NCBI GenBank assembly: GCA_021788095.1
Contig: JAJYLB010000032.1
Coordinates: 1-44,759, forward strand
Direction: 5' to 3'
Length of the DNA stretch: 44,759 nt
Source: Acidobacteriota bacterium
GTDB taxonomy: Bacteria > Acidobacteriota > Terriglobia > Acidiferrales > UBA7541
Part shown: in pieces, positions 35,445 through 43,576 of the stretch
How the letters are laid out: each line of letters begins with the position of its first letter
Numbering within the stretch: the first letter of the stretch is position 1
The notes under the pieces: model-generated
What the model saw: the letters and a program-made list of their open reading frames with translations, nothing else
Databases searched by the model: none
What the model was told of the DNA's origin: nothing
Position numbers and translations under genes: made by a program

Positions 35445-36548
35445 TCATTCGCATCTCGATCCCAGAATCGCGCCGAGCCGCCGCCGGAAATCCTCGTACT
35501 GGCCGCTCGCCAGAACCTTGCGCCGGCCGGCGTCGCCCATTCGCTGCCGCAATCCATCGTCCGCCAGCAAGATCGAGAGCCGCGCCCCAAGCTCTTGCAC
35601 GTCGCCATGCTTCACGAGGAAGCCCGTCTCACCGTCGTCGATCGCTTCCGGCGCGCCGCCCGCATCGCCGCCTACCACCGGCTTGCCTGCCGCCATCGCT
35701 TCCAAATACACGATTCCAAAACCCTCTTGGCCGCTGGGCATCGCAAAAACGTCGGCCGCTTCGTAATAGCCGCGAAGGCAACCCGGACTGCTGCCCAAAA
35801 AAATCACACGCTCGCCCACCCCGCAATCGGCTGCCAGCTTGGCGAGTCCAGGCTGGCCGTCGCCGTCGCCGATCACCACGTAGTAGAGGTTCGGGAAGCG
35901 AGCGACGAGCTGCGGCAAAGCCAGGATCACCGTATCGATTCCTTTTCCCGACTCCGAAGCCGGAAGCCGCGCCACCGTCAAAATCGACCGGCTGCCCGGC
36001 GGCGCGGGCCAGCGCACGGGCCCGGGGTACGGAGAGAAATAGCTCGGATCGAGCGCGGGTCGCAGTACCGCGATCTTACCGCTCGCTATGCCCTGTACCC
36101 GCGAGACGGCTTCCGCGGTGTGCCCGCTCACCGCGATGACGCCATCCGCTTTCAGGAGCGCCATCCGCCTCAAAGAAGGCAGCGGCTCCCAAACCTCCAA
36201 TCCATACGCCATGATCCAAACCCGCGACTGCCCCCGAACCGCCTTCACCGGAAGCGCTAGGGGTCCCAAATTGACGTGGCCGGCGAGCACCAGACCGGTT
36301 TTCGCCGCCCGCCTCAGCAAGTGGACCGCTAACCCCGCCTTGTTCCTCGAGAAACCGCGAAAGCGGTATTCCCGGTCACCGACCCGGAACGACCCTTCCC
36401 CCGCCGGATCGTTCAGCCCCAGCAACTCGCACGGCCGGCCCTCTTCTTCCGCCAGCTCCGTCAGCGTGGCGCCGGCATGGCGCGACACCTGCTGGATCCC
36501 GCCAACTTGCGTCAGCTCGCTGAAAATGCCGCATATCGCGTCGGGCAT
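35445..36548 (-). CDS. GT4-family glycosyltransferase
   Basis: 367 aa. The N-terminal domain begins ICGIFSELTQVGGIQQVSRHAGATL, with a Gly-rich acceptor-side loop. The C-terminal GT-B domain has ILTVARLPASESGKGIDTVI, YVVIGDGDGQPGLAKLA, VIFLGSSP and ADVFAMPSGQEGFGIVYLEAMAAGKPVVGGDAGGAPEAI, which carries the E-x7-E motif. It is the first gene of the minus-strand polysaccharide series. The 5' leader would pass through a 32-bp inverted repeat (36608-36680). No strong ribosome-binding site is seen before the ATG at 36548. Confidence 0.92.
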   Translation of the reverse strand: MPDAICGIFSELTQVGGIQQVSRHAGATLTELAEEEGRPCELLGLNDPAGEGSFRVGDREYRFRGFSRNKAGLAVHLLRRAAKTGLVLAGHVNLGPLALPVKAVRGQSRVWIMAYGLEVWEPLPSLRRMALLKADGVIAVSGHTAEAVSRVQGIASGKIAVLRPALDPSYFSPYPGPVRWPAPPGSRSILTVARLPASESGKGIDTVILALPQLVARFPNLYYVVIGDGDGQPGLAKLAADCGVGERVIFLGSSPGCLRGYYEAADVFAMPSGQEGFGIVYLEAMAAGKPVVGGDAGGAPEAIDDGETGFLVKHGDVQELGARLSILLADDGLRQRMGDAGRRKVLASGQYEDFRRRLGAILGSRCE

Positions 36549-36607
36549 GATGAGACTGGCCTCCCAACGAGAAAGCCTTGAATGCCTGTAGTTCCTGTCC
36601 CGCTCCC

Positions 36608-36680
36608 GCCCGCCACCCTGCGCCCCGCCACGGCGGGATCACGGCCTGATCTCGCCGTGGCGGGGCGCAGGGCGGCGGGC
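36608..36680. repeat. Long inverted repeat in a divergent promoter region
   Basis: Arms 36608-36639 and 36649-36680 pair at 30 of 32 positions around a 9-base loop; the outer ends read GCCCGCC ... GGCGGGC. It is not followed by a T-tract on either strand and lies between two divergent gene starts, so it is not a normal terminator. It may be a dispersed palindromic unit or a structured 5' end of the minus-strand mRNA. Confidence 0.75.
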
Positions 36681-36690
36681 TCGCCGCGCA

Positions 36691-36716
36691 AGTATAGCCG
36701 CAAAACCGGGTATACT
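36691..36716. promoter_or_regulatory. Back-to-back -10 boxes (divergent promoters)
   Basis: AGTATA (36691-36696) and TATACT (36711-36716) are mirror images, giving a TATACT -10 on each strand 14 bases apart. The plus copy would start transcription near 36723, 57 bases before the GDP-mannose dehydratase gene. The minus copy would start near 36684, just before the long inverted repeat and the GT4 gene. No good -35 hexamers are visible for either. Confidence 0.4.
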
Positions 36717-36779
36717 GGCTTCGGTCCGGGCCGATGAATGAGCGCAAGAATCCACCGAGCGTCTAAGGAGGCCGCACCC

Positions 36780-37775
36780 ATGCCGAGGCGTGCCTTGATC
36801 ACGGGAATCACGGGCCAGGACGGAAGTTATTTGGCTGAACACCTGCTCGATCTAGGCTATCAGGTGTATGGGCTCGTGCGGCGGGAGCCCGAGAGCATGC
36901 AATGGCTCCGGCGGATCGCGCATCGCATCGAGTTCACCTACGGGGACCTCCGGGATTCCGTCTCTCTGGAAACCGCGTTCCGAAAGGCATGGCCCGATGA
37001 AGTCTATAACCTGGCGGCGCAGGTCTTCATACCCACAAGCTGGGAGTTCCCAGCCGATACTTTCGACGTAAATGCGGGCGGACTTTCCCGGTTGCTTCAA
37101 ATCGCCGCCCGAGAGAAGCCGGATACGCGCGTCTACCAGGCGTCCAGCTCCGAAATGTATGGAAACTCCGGTGGCCCTTGCAACGAGACGACACCCTTCT
37201 GCCCCGCGTCCCCCTACGGCGCCTCGAAACTGGCCGCCCACCACCTGTGCCGCATCTACCGCGGCAGGGGACTTTACGCAGTCGGGGGCATCCTCTTCAA
37301 TCACGAGTCTCCTCGCCGCGGACCGGAGATGGTCACGCGAAAAATCACTCGCGCGGCCGCCGCTTGGGCGAAAGGGGATCGCACGAAGCTCCGGCTGGGG
37401 AACCTGCAGGCACGGAGAGACTGGGGCTTCGCCGGGGATTACGTCCGGGCTATCCATCTGATGATGCAGCAGGAAAAGCCTGCCGATTATGTGATTGGCA
37501 CCGGGGACTCCCACAGCGTGGCAGACTTCGTCGAGCAGGTCCTTCAAGTGCTCCGGCAAATGACCGGGGATAGCGATTTCTCGGGCCCGATAGAAAGATT
37601 TGTCGAAGTGGATGCTCGTCTGGTCCGGGCGAATGAGATCTACGACCTGAGGGCCGACGCCCGTTTGGCCCGAGAGGAGATTGGGTGGAAGCCAACCGTT
37701 GATTTCAAGGGCCTGGTGGAAATGATGGTCAAGGCCGACATCAGCGCCTTGCGCGAAGCCGCTTCAGCGGCCTAG
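36780..37775 (+). CDS. gmd: GDP-mannose 4,6-dehydratase
   Basis: 331 aa. The ATG at 36780 is preceded by TAAGGAGG at good spacing, which rules out an in-frame ATG 14 codons upstream. NAD(P)-binding TGITGQDGSYLAEHLL, catalytic SSSEMYG and Y-x3-K in SPYGASKLAAH, then NHESPRRGPEMVTRKITRA and GNLQARRDWGFAGDYVRA, all typical of Gmd. It makes GDP-4-keto-6-deoxy-mannose, precursor of fucose, rhamnose or perosamine donors. No reductase, epimerase or aminotransferase to finish the pathway is in the window. It is divergent from the GT4 gene series. Confidence 0.93.
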   Translation: MPRRALITGITGQDGSYLAEHLLDLGYQVYGLVRREPESMQWLRRIAHRIEFTYGDLRDSVSLETAFRKAWPDEVYNLAAQVFIPTSWEFPADTFDVNAGGLSRLLQIAAREKPDTRVYQASSSEMYGNSGGPCNETTPFCPASPYGASKLAAHHLCRIYRGRGLYAVGGILFNHESPRRGPEMVTRKITRAAAAWAKGDRTKLRLGNLQARRDWGFAGDYVRAIHLMMQQEKPADYVIGTGDSHSVADFVEQVLQVLRQMTGDSDFSGPIERFVEVDARLVRANEIYDLRADARLAREEIGWKPTVDFKGLVEMMVKADISALREAASAA

Positions 37776-37972
37776 TTCCGCCTGCGCTGGCTAGCCCGCT
37801 TTTCTTGCTCTGCGGCCCCCTCCCCCCCGCTCTGACCGCCGCCGTTGGCCTCCGAGCCGCGGCGGCCCGAAGAAGTTGACCCTCCCTGGCCGCGTGGCTA
37901 GAACCCGTGCCGATGTCGGCCGATTTCTCGCTCGCGCGCTACCGGATCTTTTTTCCGCTCTCCCCATGCCTG

Positions 37973-38869
37973 TCAGGGGGAGAGCACCAGCCCGCCAGTC
38001 GAGTCGCGGTAGGCGTAAGCCATTTGAGGAGTGTTGAAGCAGGCGCCGATGCGGCCCTGGCAGTCGAGGAGAATCACTCCGCCGGCGCCGCGGCCCCGCT
38101 CGCCAAGCAACTGAATCATGCGCGCGGCGGCCGCTTGCGGCTCGGCGCCGCCGCGAAGCAGTTCAATCGCTGACTTGGCCATCACGATCTTCATGATCGC
38201 CTCGCCCAGTCCGGTGGACGAGGCGCCGCCGGCAGTGCTGTCCGCGTAGCAACCGCAGCCGATGAGCGGTGTGTCGCCCACCCGGCCCGGATACTTGCAG
38301 CAGGTGCCTCCGGTGGAGGTACCGGCGGCGATGCGGCCTGTAGCATCGATGGCCACCGCGCCCACGGTGCCTTGCGGACTCGCGAAATGGTGCGCGGAGC
38401 TGTGACCGGCGTCGCGGCAGCGGAGCCACGCGGCGAGCTGCCACTCGGTGATCAACTCGTCTGGCAGGCACAGGGGCATCCCCTGCTCGCGAGCGAACTC
38501 CTCAGCGCCCTCGGCTACGAGGAGGATGTGCCGACTCGCCTCGAGCACGCGCCGCGCCAGCCGAATGGGATTCCGAATGCGCTCGACGGCGGCGACGGCG
38601 CCCGCTTCGAGCGTTTCGCCGTCCATCAGGATGGCGTCGAGTTGCACTTTGCCGCGCAGATTGAGATGGGAGCCGATACCGGCGTCGAAGACGGGATCGT
38701 CTTCCAGCACGGCGATCGCTGCTTCCACGGCATCAACTGCTGATCCGCCTCGATCGAGCAGGCGCTCGCCGGCTTCCAGGGCGCGCCGGCAACCGGTCCG
38801 GCATGCCGGGGCCGCGACGCCGGGAATCTCCCAGGCGCCGCCATGCACCACCAACGCAGGTCGTGGAAT
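37973..38869 (-). CDS. Isoaspartyl peptidase / L-asparaginase (T2 Ntn-hydrolase)
   Basis: About 298 aa if translation starts at ATT (38869), 293 aa from the TTG at 38854. The ATT lies four bases after AGGAGG and gives IPRPALVVHGGAW, the normal N-terminus of the family. No ATG or GTG lies in frame between it and the upstream stop. The family self-cleaves before a Thr: here GTVGAVA (about residue 168 from the ATT), followed by GTSTGGTCCKYPGRVGDTPLIGCGCYAD, the substrate region. It removes isoaspartyl residues or hydrolyses asparagine. It starts 21 bases after the phosphatidyltransferase stop, so it is probably in the same operon. Confidence 0.9.
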   Translation of the reverse strand: MPRPALVVHGGAWEIPGVAAPACRTGCRRALEAGERLLDRGGSAVDAVEAAIAVLEDDPVFDAGIGSHLNLRGKVQLDAILMDGETLEAGAVAAVERIRNPIRLARRVLEASRHILLVAEGAEEFAREQGMPLCLPDELITEWQLAAWLRCRDAGHSSAHHFASPQGTVGAVAIDATGRIAAGTSTGGTCCKYPGRVGDTPLIGCGCYADSTAGGASSTGLGEAIMKIVMAKSAIELLRGGAEPQAAAARMIQLLGERGRGAGGVILLDCQGRIGACFNTPQMAYAYRDSTGGLVLSP

Positions 38870-38890
38870 GTTGCCTCCTGATCCCCCGTG

Positions 38891-39571
38891 CTACAGGCCG
38901 CCGAGGGTCGCTTCCGGCGACGTTTCGCTCGCCTGCTGCTTCGCCAGCAGGCGAATCCTCCGCCGCGCGCGGAGAAGGGTGCCGACGACGCCCATATTCG
39001 GGCCGATGGCGAGCAGCCAGAGTACCGGCGCCATGCGGCCTGTGAGGGCGCCCAGCGCCACGAGCCCTACGCGTTCCGGCCGCTCCCAAAAACCGCGATC
39101 GAGGCCGTCCACCGGCTGCTTGGCCCCGTGCGCCACCAGGGAATCCGAACGCGCCCGCGCGTAGCCGATCATCACCGACCCTGCCATCGCCACGCAGACG
39201 AGTACGGCGTAGAGGAAGCGATGGTTGTGGGCGTAATAGACGAGCAAGCCTACAAACAAAGCGAGATCGGAATAGCAGTCGAAGCAGGAATCGAGGAACT
39301 CGCCCAGGCGTGACGCCCGGCCCTGGGCGCGCGCTACGGCGCCGTCCAGCCAGTCGAGTCCGCCGCCGACGAGCAACGCTCCGCCCGCCGGAGCGAACCG
39401 GCCCGCGGCAAACGACGCCGACGCCACCAAGTTCGCGACGAGCCCCACCACGGTCAGCGCGTTGGGAGGCACGCGCGTCCGTGCTACCAGCCCGACCACG
39501 CCATCGGCCACCAAGCCTGCACCGCGACTCGAGGATCGCCAGCGGGAGCGGAGGAAGGAGCCGAGCGGCAT
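38891..39571 (-). CDS. CDP-alcohol phosphatidyltransferase
   Basis: 226 aa membrane protein. It contains the full family motif D-x2-D-G-x2-A-R-x8-G-x3-D-x3-D as DWLDGAVARAQ ... GEFLDSCFD (about residues 73-95), the metal and CDP-lipid site. About five to six hydrophobic helices surround it. The start PPNALTVVGLVANL region resembles PgsA or phosphatidylinositol-phosphate synthases. It transfers a phosphatidyl group from CDP-diacylglycerol to an alcohol; which alcohol cannot be told from sequence. It lies 27 bp after greA on the same strand and is followed closely by the asparaginase gene. Confidence 0.9.
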   Translation of the reverse strand: MPLGSFLRSRWRSSSRGAGLVADGVVGLVARTRVPPNALTVVGLVANLVASASFAAGRFAPAGGALLVGGGLDWLDGAVARAQGRASRLGEFLDSCFDCYSDLALFVGLLVYYAHNHRFLYAVLVCVAMAGSVMIGYARARSDSLVAHGAKQPVDGLDRGFWERPERVGLVALGALTGRMAPVLWLLAIGPNMGVVGTLLRARRRIRLLAKQQASETSPEATLGGL

Positions 39572-39598
39572 GCGAGGATCGTCCCAGCCGCCTGGCGC

Positions 39599-40078
39599 TC
39601 AGCCGAGTTCGTGAATGGTTTGCAGGTTCACGATCTCGAATTCCTTGACGCCGGCCGGCGTCTGCACTTTCACTTCGTCGCCCGCCTGTCTGCCGAGCAG
39701 CGCCTTCCCGATCGGCGAGATGGTGGAGATCAGTCCCTTCGACACGTCGGACTCCTCGGCGGTAACCAGGGTGTATTCGATTTCGGCCTGGCTCTTGAGG
39801 TCCACCAACTTCACCCGCGAGCCGTAGGCAACGCGATCGCGCGGCAGGTTGTCGAGTTTGAGCATCGAGAACTCGCCTAGCCGCTTTTTGAGCTGGCCCA
39901 GCCGCGCGGAGAGGAAACCCTGCCGCTCCTTCGCATATTTGTATTCGGCGTTTTCCGACAAATCGCCGTGAGCGCGAGCCTTCATCAGCTCCTTGGGGAG
40001 CTCGTTATTCAGCTCGTACTCGATGCTCCGGATCTCTTGCTCCAATTTCGAGCGAATTTTGCTGGCAGCGTCGTTCAT
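39599..40078 (-). CDS. greA: Transcription elongation factor GreA
   Basis: 159 aa from the ATG at 40078, matching the usual GreA length (158 in E. coli) and spacing to HGDLSENAEY. Other in-frame starts upstream (ATG 40087 and 40096, TTG 40129) give extra residues. The N-terminal coiled coil (about 1-75) carries the acidic tip motif HGDLSENAEYKYAKERQ. The C-terminal FKBP-like domain (about 80-159) includes SDVSKGLISTISPIGKALLGRQAGDEV. GreA stimulates RNA cleavage by backtracked RNA polymerase. It heads a minus-strand group with the phosphatidyltransferase and asparaginase genes and has a TATAAT box upstream. Confidence 0.93.
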   Translation of the reverse strand: MNDAASKIRSKLEQEIRSIEYELNNELPKELMKARAHGDLSENAEYKYAKERQGFLSARLGQLKKRLGEFSMLKLDNLPRDRVAYGSRVKLVDLKSQAEIEYTLVTAEESDVSKGLISTISPIGKALLGRQAGDEVKVQTPAGVKEFEIVNLQTIHELG

Positions 40079-40133
40079 ACGGGGCATCCCGTCCATGCCC
40101 AATCGTTTGAGCCGCGGTACCTCAGCCAATTTG

Positions 40134-40139
40134 ATTATA
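40134..40139 (-). promoter_or_regulatory. -10 box (TATAAT) upstream of greA
   Basis: A perfect TATAAT on the minus strand; expected start is near 40127, giving a leader of about 50 bases to the ATG at 40078. It abuts the stop of the GNAT remnant. The -35 is weak. Confidence 0.4.
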
Positions 40140-40445
40140 TCAGGTCAGTTTCTTCGAGAAGATGTGTTGCGTCTTGACGAGCGAGTAGCCCAGCCGGGCG
40201 TAGAACGCGTGTGCCCCGCCGCGGACGACATTCGACCGCAAGCGAATCACCCGGACGCCGCGCCCCCGCGCCCACTCTTCGGCGTGCTCCATCAGGCCTC
40301 GGCCAAGCCCGGCGCCGCGCCGGCTTTCGTCGACGACCAAACCGCGAATTTCGACCGCGGCGCCGGATTCCACGGTGAAGTTGTTTCCCTCCCACGTGGA
40401 GTCGGCCGGGGATGATCGGGCTGTGGCGCGGGTGCGCTTGGACAA
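40140..40445 (-). pseudogene. 5'-truncated GNAT acetyltransferase remnant
   Basis: The 101-codon frame holds only the second half of a GNAT fold: VEIRGLVVDESRRGAGLGRGLMEHAEEWA (acetyl-CoA binding R-x2-G-x-G/A) and HAFYARLGYSLVKTQHIFSKKL. The normal N-terminal strands and first helices (about 50 residues) are missing. The first residues (MSKRTRATARSS) are read from the antisense strand of a decayed IS1634-type transposase that starts at about 40405. The gene was apparently broken by the insertion. It could still make a truncated protein, but activity is unlikely. Confidence 0.7.
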
Positions 40446-41118
40446 GGTGAGGCTGGAACGGTCGCGCCTGTTCGGGGATTGTTTCTTAGGGCTAGAGCTG
40501 TTGAAGCGGTTGGAGCTGGATCGCTTCAGGGAGCCGCTACTGGACCGATCCCACGATCCCGCCGACGCGCCTTGGTCGCGGGTGGCGGCGCTGGGCGGTC
40601 AACCGGCTGTGTGCGCCGGGAAGCGAACTGGCGATTGAAGAGCGCTGGTCTCCCTCCACGGCGCTCGACGGCCCGTCGGGGATCGAAGAAGGCAGGATCA
40701 ACGACCCGCGTCCGTACCGCTGGCTGGACCGTCTGCTGCCACACAGGGCGAAACTCGAGCGGCACCTCAGGGCCCGCTACGGCGGGTTGTTCCGGGCGGA
40801 GTTCGACGTGCTACTTTACGATCTGACCAGCAGCTACGTAGAGGGTGCGGGGGAGAAAGACCCGGTGATGCAACGCGGCTACCTGCGCGGCCATCGGCCC
40901 GACTGCGAGCAGGTGGTCATCGCGCCGATCGTCAATGTCGAGGGCTTCCCGTTGAGCTACGAGACCTTCGATGGCAACCGCGCGGACGTGACGACGGTCC
41001 AAGCGGTGCTGCGGATGGCCGAGCGCAAGCACGGCCGGGCGCGGCGGGTGTAGGTCTCCGACCGCGGCAAAGTCAGCCAGGAGAATCTGGCCGCCCTGCG
41101 TCGACGCGGCGGCCCAGC
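40405..41118 (+). mobile_element. Decayed IS1634-family transposase
   Basis: Segments in two frames match the IS4/IS1634 transposase pattern as I recall it. They are VRLDKVRLERSRLFGDCFLGLELL ... PWSRVAAL, then SELAIEERW ... INDPRPYRWLDRLL, AEFDVLLYDLTSSYVEG, RGYLRGHRPDCEQVVIA and SYETFDGNRADVTT. The reading frame shifts at about 40593. An in-frame TAG at 41051-41053 replaces the usual Trp before the SDRGKVSQENLAALR stretch. The N-terminal ~100 residues and everything after about 41118 are missing, and no terminal repeats were found. It is non-functional. It ends just before the stop of the next minus-strand gene. Confidence 0.8.
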
Positions 41119-41131
41119 GGATGAAATCGCG

Positions 41132-42406
41132 CTAGCGGGCGCGATAACTGACGATCTTCAGCTTGTCATGCTTTGTCGAGCCTATGAAGAGAAAGTCGTT
41201 ACGCCCAGCCGCGCAGAGCGGCATTACGCCGGCATCCTTGGGGAGGCGATAAGCGCCAAGGAGTTTGCCCGTGCCCGGGTCAACAAGTGCGTACGTATGT
41301 GTTTCGCTCAAGGCCCCCTTGGCGCCGCGAGCCGTGCCGAAATAGGTGATGAGGACGGCCCCACGGCCCGCGAGGCTCATGCCGACAGCCGTGGCATTGG
41401 GCTGCGGCGGGTGTACACTCACCGCGCTGGTCACCTCGCCCGTCGAGGAAAGAGTATAGAGGCGGGGCGGCGTCGAGGGGCGGAGCAGATAGACGGTATT
41501 CGCGGGTCCCGGAACGGCTATGCTGCGCAGCATGTCCTCAACCCAGGGTTTCGGCAGGGGCGCCATGGCCGCCTTCCCGCCGGCCGTAGCCCCCGCACTC
41601 GAGCGGCCGGGGACCGGAGGACTCTGCCCGCCGCCCTTCGGGAGCTGAACCCCTACCAAGAAGCGCCCGTAGTGATCGAAAACTCCGGCGAACTCCCGGA
41701 AGCCAGCAGGCCTGCTCCGTACGATCTGGATCCTTCGGGTGCCATTCTCCCGGGCTGCGCCGGGAGGCGGCGGGGGGGGATGAGTGATCCCGGCGACGAA
41801 CAGGCTGCCGTCCGCAAACGGCGCGAAGACGAGGGGGTCTAGTTGGCCGGGGGCGGGATTGCGCAGGCGGACGGTTGAGTCCACCGTCCCGTCGCCATTG
41901 AAGCTCACGATGAAGCGTTGTGCACCCCTGCCTGCCTCCTCCCCTACCGGCGACGGATGTGCCTGATAGACTCCGTAGACCCTTCCCCACCGGCTCACGG
42001 CAAAGACCCCCAGAAAGAGCAGGGAAGTGTACCCGCTCACGCTGCCTGGAGCAAAATGAGTGGCCTCCTGCGACCCGAGCGAAAGCCTGGTTATTGACTG
42101 GCCCTCAACGCTCGGCGGAATGATCGGCCCTGGCCCCAAGACCGGCTTCGCCGCCGTGTACATGAGGTACGCGTTTCCCTCAGCGTCGCAGTAGCCCCCC
42201 CCCGCAAGGACCGCAGTGGGGCCTGGCAAGGGGAACCGGACGATCTGCCCTCTGCTCAGCACCTCTCGGGGCCGGGGGCGCTCGGTGCGGGTTTCACCCT
42301 TGCGATGCGACGCCTGCGCCGGCGCGCCGGGCGCTTGTCCGGACGCGACACCGCATAGCGGCAGCAGCAGGAGAGCGCCAACAGCAACCGCGTTCCTCGC
42401 TCGCAT
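41132..42406 (-). CDS. Secreted protein of unknown function
   Basis: 424 aa. A signal peptide (about 1-23, NAVAVGALLLLPLCGVASGQA) leads a low-complexity Pro/Arg linker. The rest is beta-rich with repeated short strands and Asp/Gly turns (YCDAEGNAYLMYT, GVFAVSRWGRVYGVYQ, IVSFNGDGTVDS, GVFDHYGRFLVGVQL, YTLSSTGEVTS, ALVDPGTGKLLGAYRL). This is suggestive of a beta-propeller of about six blades. A Pro run (about 212-218) sits in a loop. I do not recognise a named family. It follows the Cys-rich secreted gene after 20 bp with AAGGAG upstream, so the two probably form an operon and may act together outside the cytoplasm. Confidence 0.8.
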   Translation of the reverse strand: MRARNAVAVGALLLLPLCGVASGQAPGAPAQASHRKGETRTERPRPREVLSRGQIVRFPLPGPTAVLAGGGYCDAEGNAYLMYTAAKPVLGPGPIIPPSVEGQSITRLSLGSQEATHFAPGSVSGYTSLLFLGVFAVSRWGRVYGVYQAHPSPVGEEAGRGAQRFIVSFNGDGTVDSTVRLRNPAPGQLDPLVFAPFADGSLFVAGITHPPPPPPGAARENGTRRIQIVRSRPAGFREFAGVFDHYGRFLVGVQLPKGGGQSPPVPGRSSAGATAGGKAAMAPLPKPWVEDMLRSIAVPGPANTVYLLRPSTPPRLYTLSSTGEVTSAVSVHPPQPNATAVGMSLAGRGAVLITYFGTARGAKGALSETHTYALVDPGTGKLLGAYRLPKDAGVMPLCAAGRNDFLFIGSTKHDKLKIVSYRAR

Positions 42407-42426
42407 GCAGTCGCTCCTTGCCCGCC

Positions 42427-42897
42427 TCAGTTCGAGGCGGGCGCCAAGTAATAAACATACCTGCCCTTACACTCCGCCAGGTACTCTGGGATGGCCGAGT
42501 GCGCGGGGAGGACCGGCGAGGATCGTGCCAACGGGGCTCTTCCACCGCGCGCGCCATTCAGCCTGTCCGCAGCCGATGAGTCAGCTTGGGAGCTCGGGCC
42601 GGCCACTACGCAAAGGCCTCTGGAGTTGTAGACCATCACGGGCCGCCCGCAGCACTTATTTTGGGGCCAAGCGTCCCAGGCGTACTCGCTACCGTCCAGG
42701 AGAGGGTCATATGTGTAAAACACTCCATTGCAATTCGGGAAATACAGGGAGCACGGGACCTCGAAGTAGGGCATGGCGCTCGCGCAGCCGTTGATGAACT
42801 GCGCGTGTGCCGGCTGTGAGAACAGAAGCGAGACGCTGAACGCGATCACTATTGCGGGAAGAGACAGCGGAATAGGCCTGCAGCGCTTGGTTCTCAT
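42427..42897 (-). CDS. Small secreted cysteine-rich protein of unknown function
   Basis: 156 aa. Signal peptide about 1-32 (IVIAFSVSLLFSQPAHA). The mature part has seven cysteines (C38, C49, C56, C82, C83, C96, C143), many aromatic residues (FYTYDP, YAWDAWPQN, YVYYL) and a Ser/Ala/Arg-rich stretch (about 100-132). The pattern suggests a disulfide-stabilised extracellular or periplasmic protein. GGAGGTAACGAA directly precedes the ATG, a very strong ribosome-binding site. It is the first gene of a probable two-gene operon with the propeller-like secreted protein. No family recognised. Confidence 0.75.
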   Translation of the reverse strand: MRTKRCRPIPLSLPAIVIAFSVSLLFSQPAHAQFINGCASAMPYFEVPCSLYFPNCNGVFYTYDPLLDGSEYAWDAWPQNKCCGRPVMVYNSRGLCVVAGPSSQADSSAADRLNGARGGRAPLARSSPVLPAHSAIPEYLAECKGRYVYYLAPASN

Positions 42898-43044
42898 TTC
42901 GTTACCTCCATGGGGGCTCGGACCGCAGCCACAGTCCCGTCAGCCGGAAGGTATCACCCGGCGGGGGGGGCGTCAATTGGAAATTGTCCCCGCTTCGTTC
43001 CCCGCGCCCGCGCTGGCGATACTCATCCACGCTGCCGGCGACGC

Positions 43045-43494
43045 CTAGAAGGTCCGCTCCGAGTCGAGGAGGATGGTCACGGGACCGTCGTTGGCGAGTT
43101 CGACCTCCATGCGCGCTTGGAAGACGCCCGTTTCGGTGCGGATCCCGCACGCGCGCAACTTCGCTACAAACTCTTCATACAGCTCTCTCGCGCGCTCGGG
43201 CGGCGCCGCCCGGTCGAAGCCGGGCCGCCGGCCGCGACGCACGTCGCCGTAAAGAGTGAACTGGGAAACCACCAGCGCGGCCCCGCCGGTATCGACGAGC
43301 GACCGATTCATCTTGCCGTCGGCGTCGTCGAAGATGCGCAGGTGAACGATTTTTTCGGCGAGGTAAGCGGCGTCCTCCGTGGCATCGTCTTGTCCGACAC
43401 CGAGCAGGACGACGAGGCCGGGCCCGATCTCGCCGGCCACCCGTTCGCCCACCTTCACGCGCGCCCCACTCACCCTCTGCACGACGGCTCGCAT
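43045..43494 (-). CDS. dtd: D-aminoacyl-tRNA deacylase
   Basis: 149 aa, full length. It starts [16 protein letters not shown], and the two active-site motifs are SQFTLYGDV and [11 protein letters not shown] (the GPVT loop with cis-Pro). It hydrolyses D-amino acids (and glycine) from mischarged tRNA in the cytoplasm. GGAGGAAGCGG lies just before the ATG at 43494. It is 82 bp downstream of mutM on the same strand, so the two may be co-transcribed through the hairpin repeat that forms the mutM end. Confidence 0.95.
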   Translation of the reverse strand: MRAVVQRVSGARVKVGERVAGEIGPGLVVLLGVGQDDATEDAAYLAEKIVHLRIFDDADGKMNRSLVDTGGAALVVSQFTLYGDVRRGRRPGFDRAAPPERARELYEEFVAKLRACGIRTETGVFQARMEVELANDGPVTILLDSERTF

Positions 43495-43576
43495 CCGCTT
43501 CCTCCAAGCTCTTTCAAAACTCTACCCCCTCGGGAAGCCGACCCGCGGAAGCCCGCCGTGGCGGGTCGGGCAGGTC

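Noticed and set aside
37957..37985. GCTCTCCCC/GGGGAGAGC hairpin at the asparaginase stop
   Set aside because: On the minus strand it is followed by a purine run (GGAAAAAAG), not a U-tract, so it is not a supported terminator.
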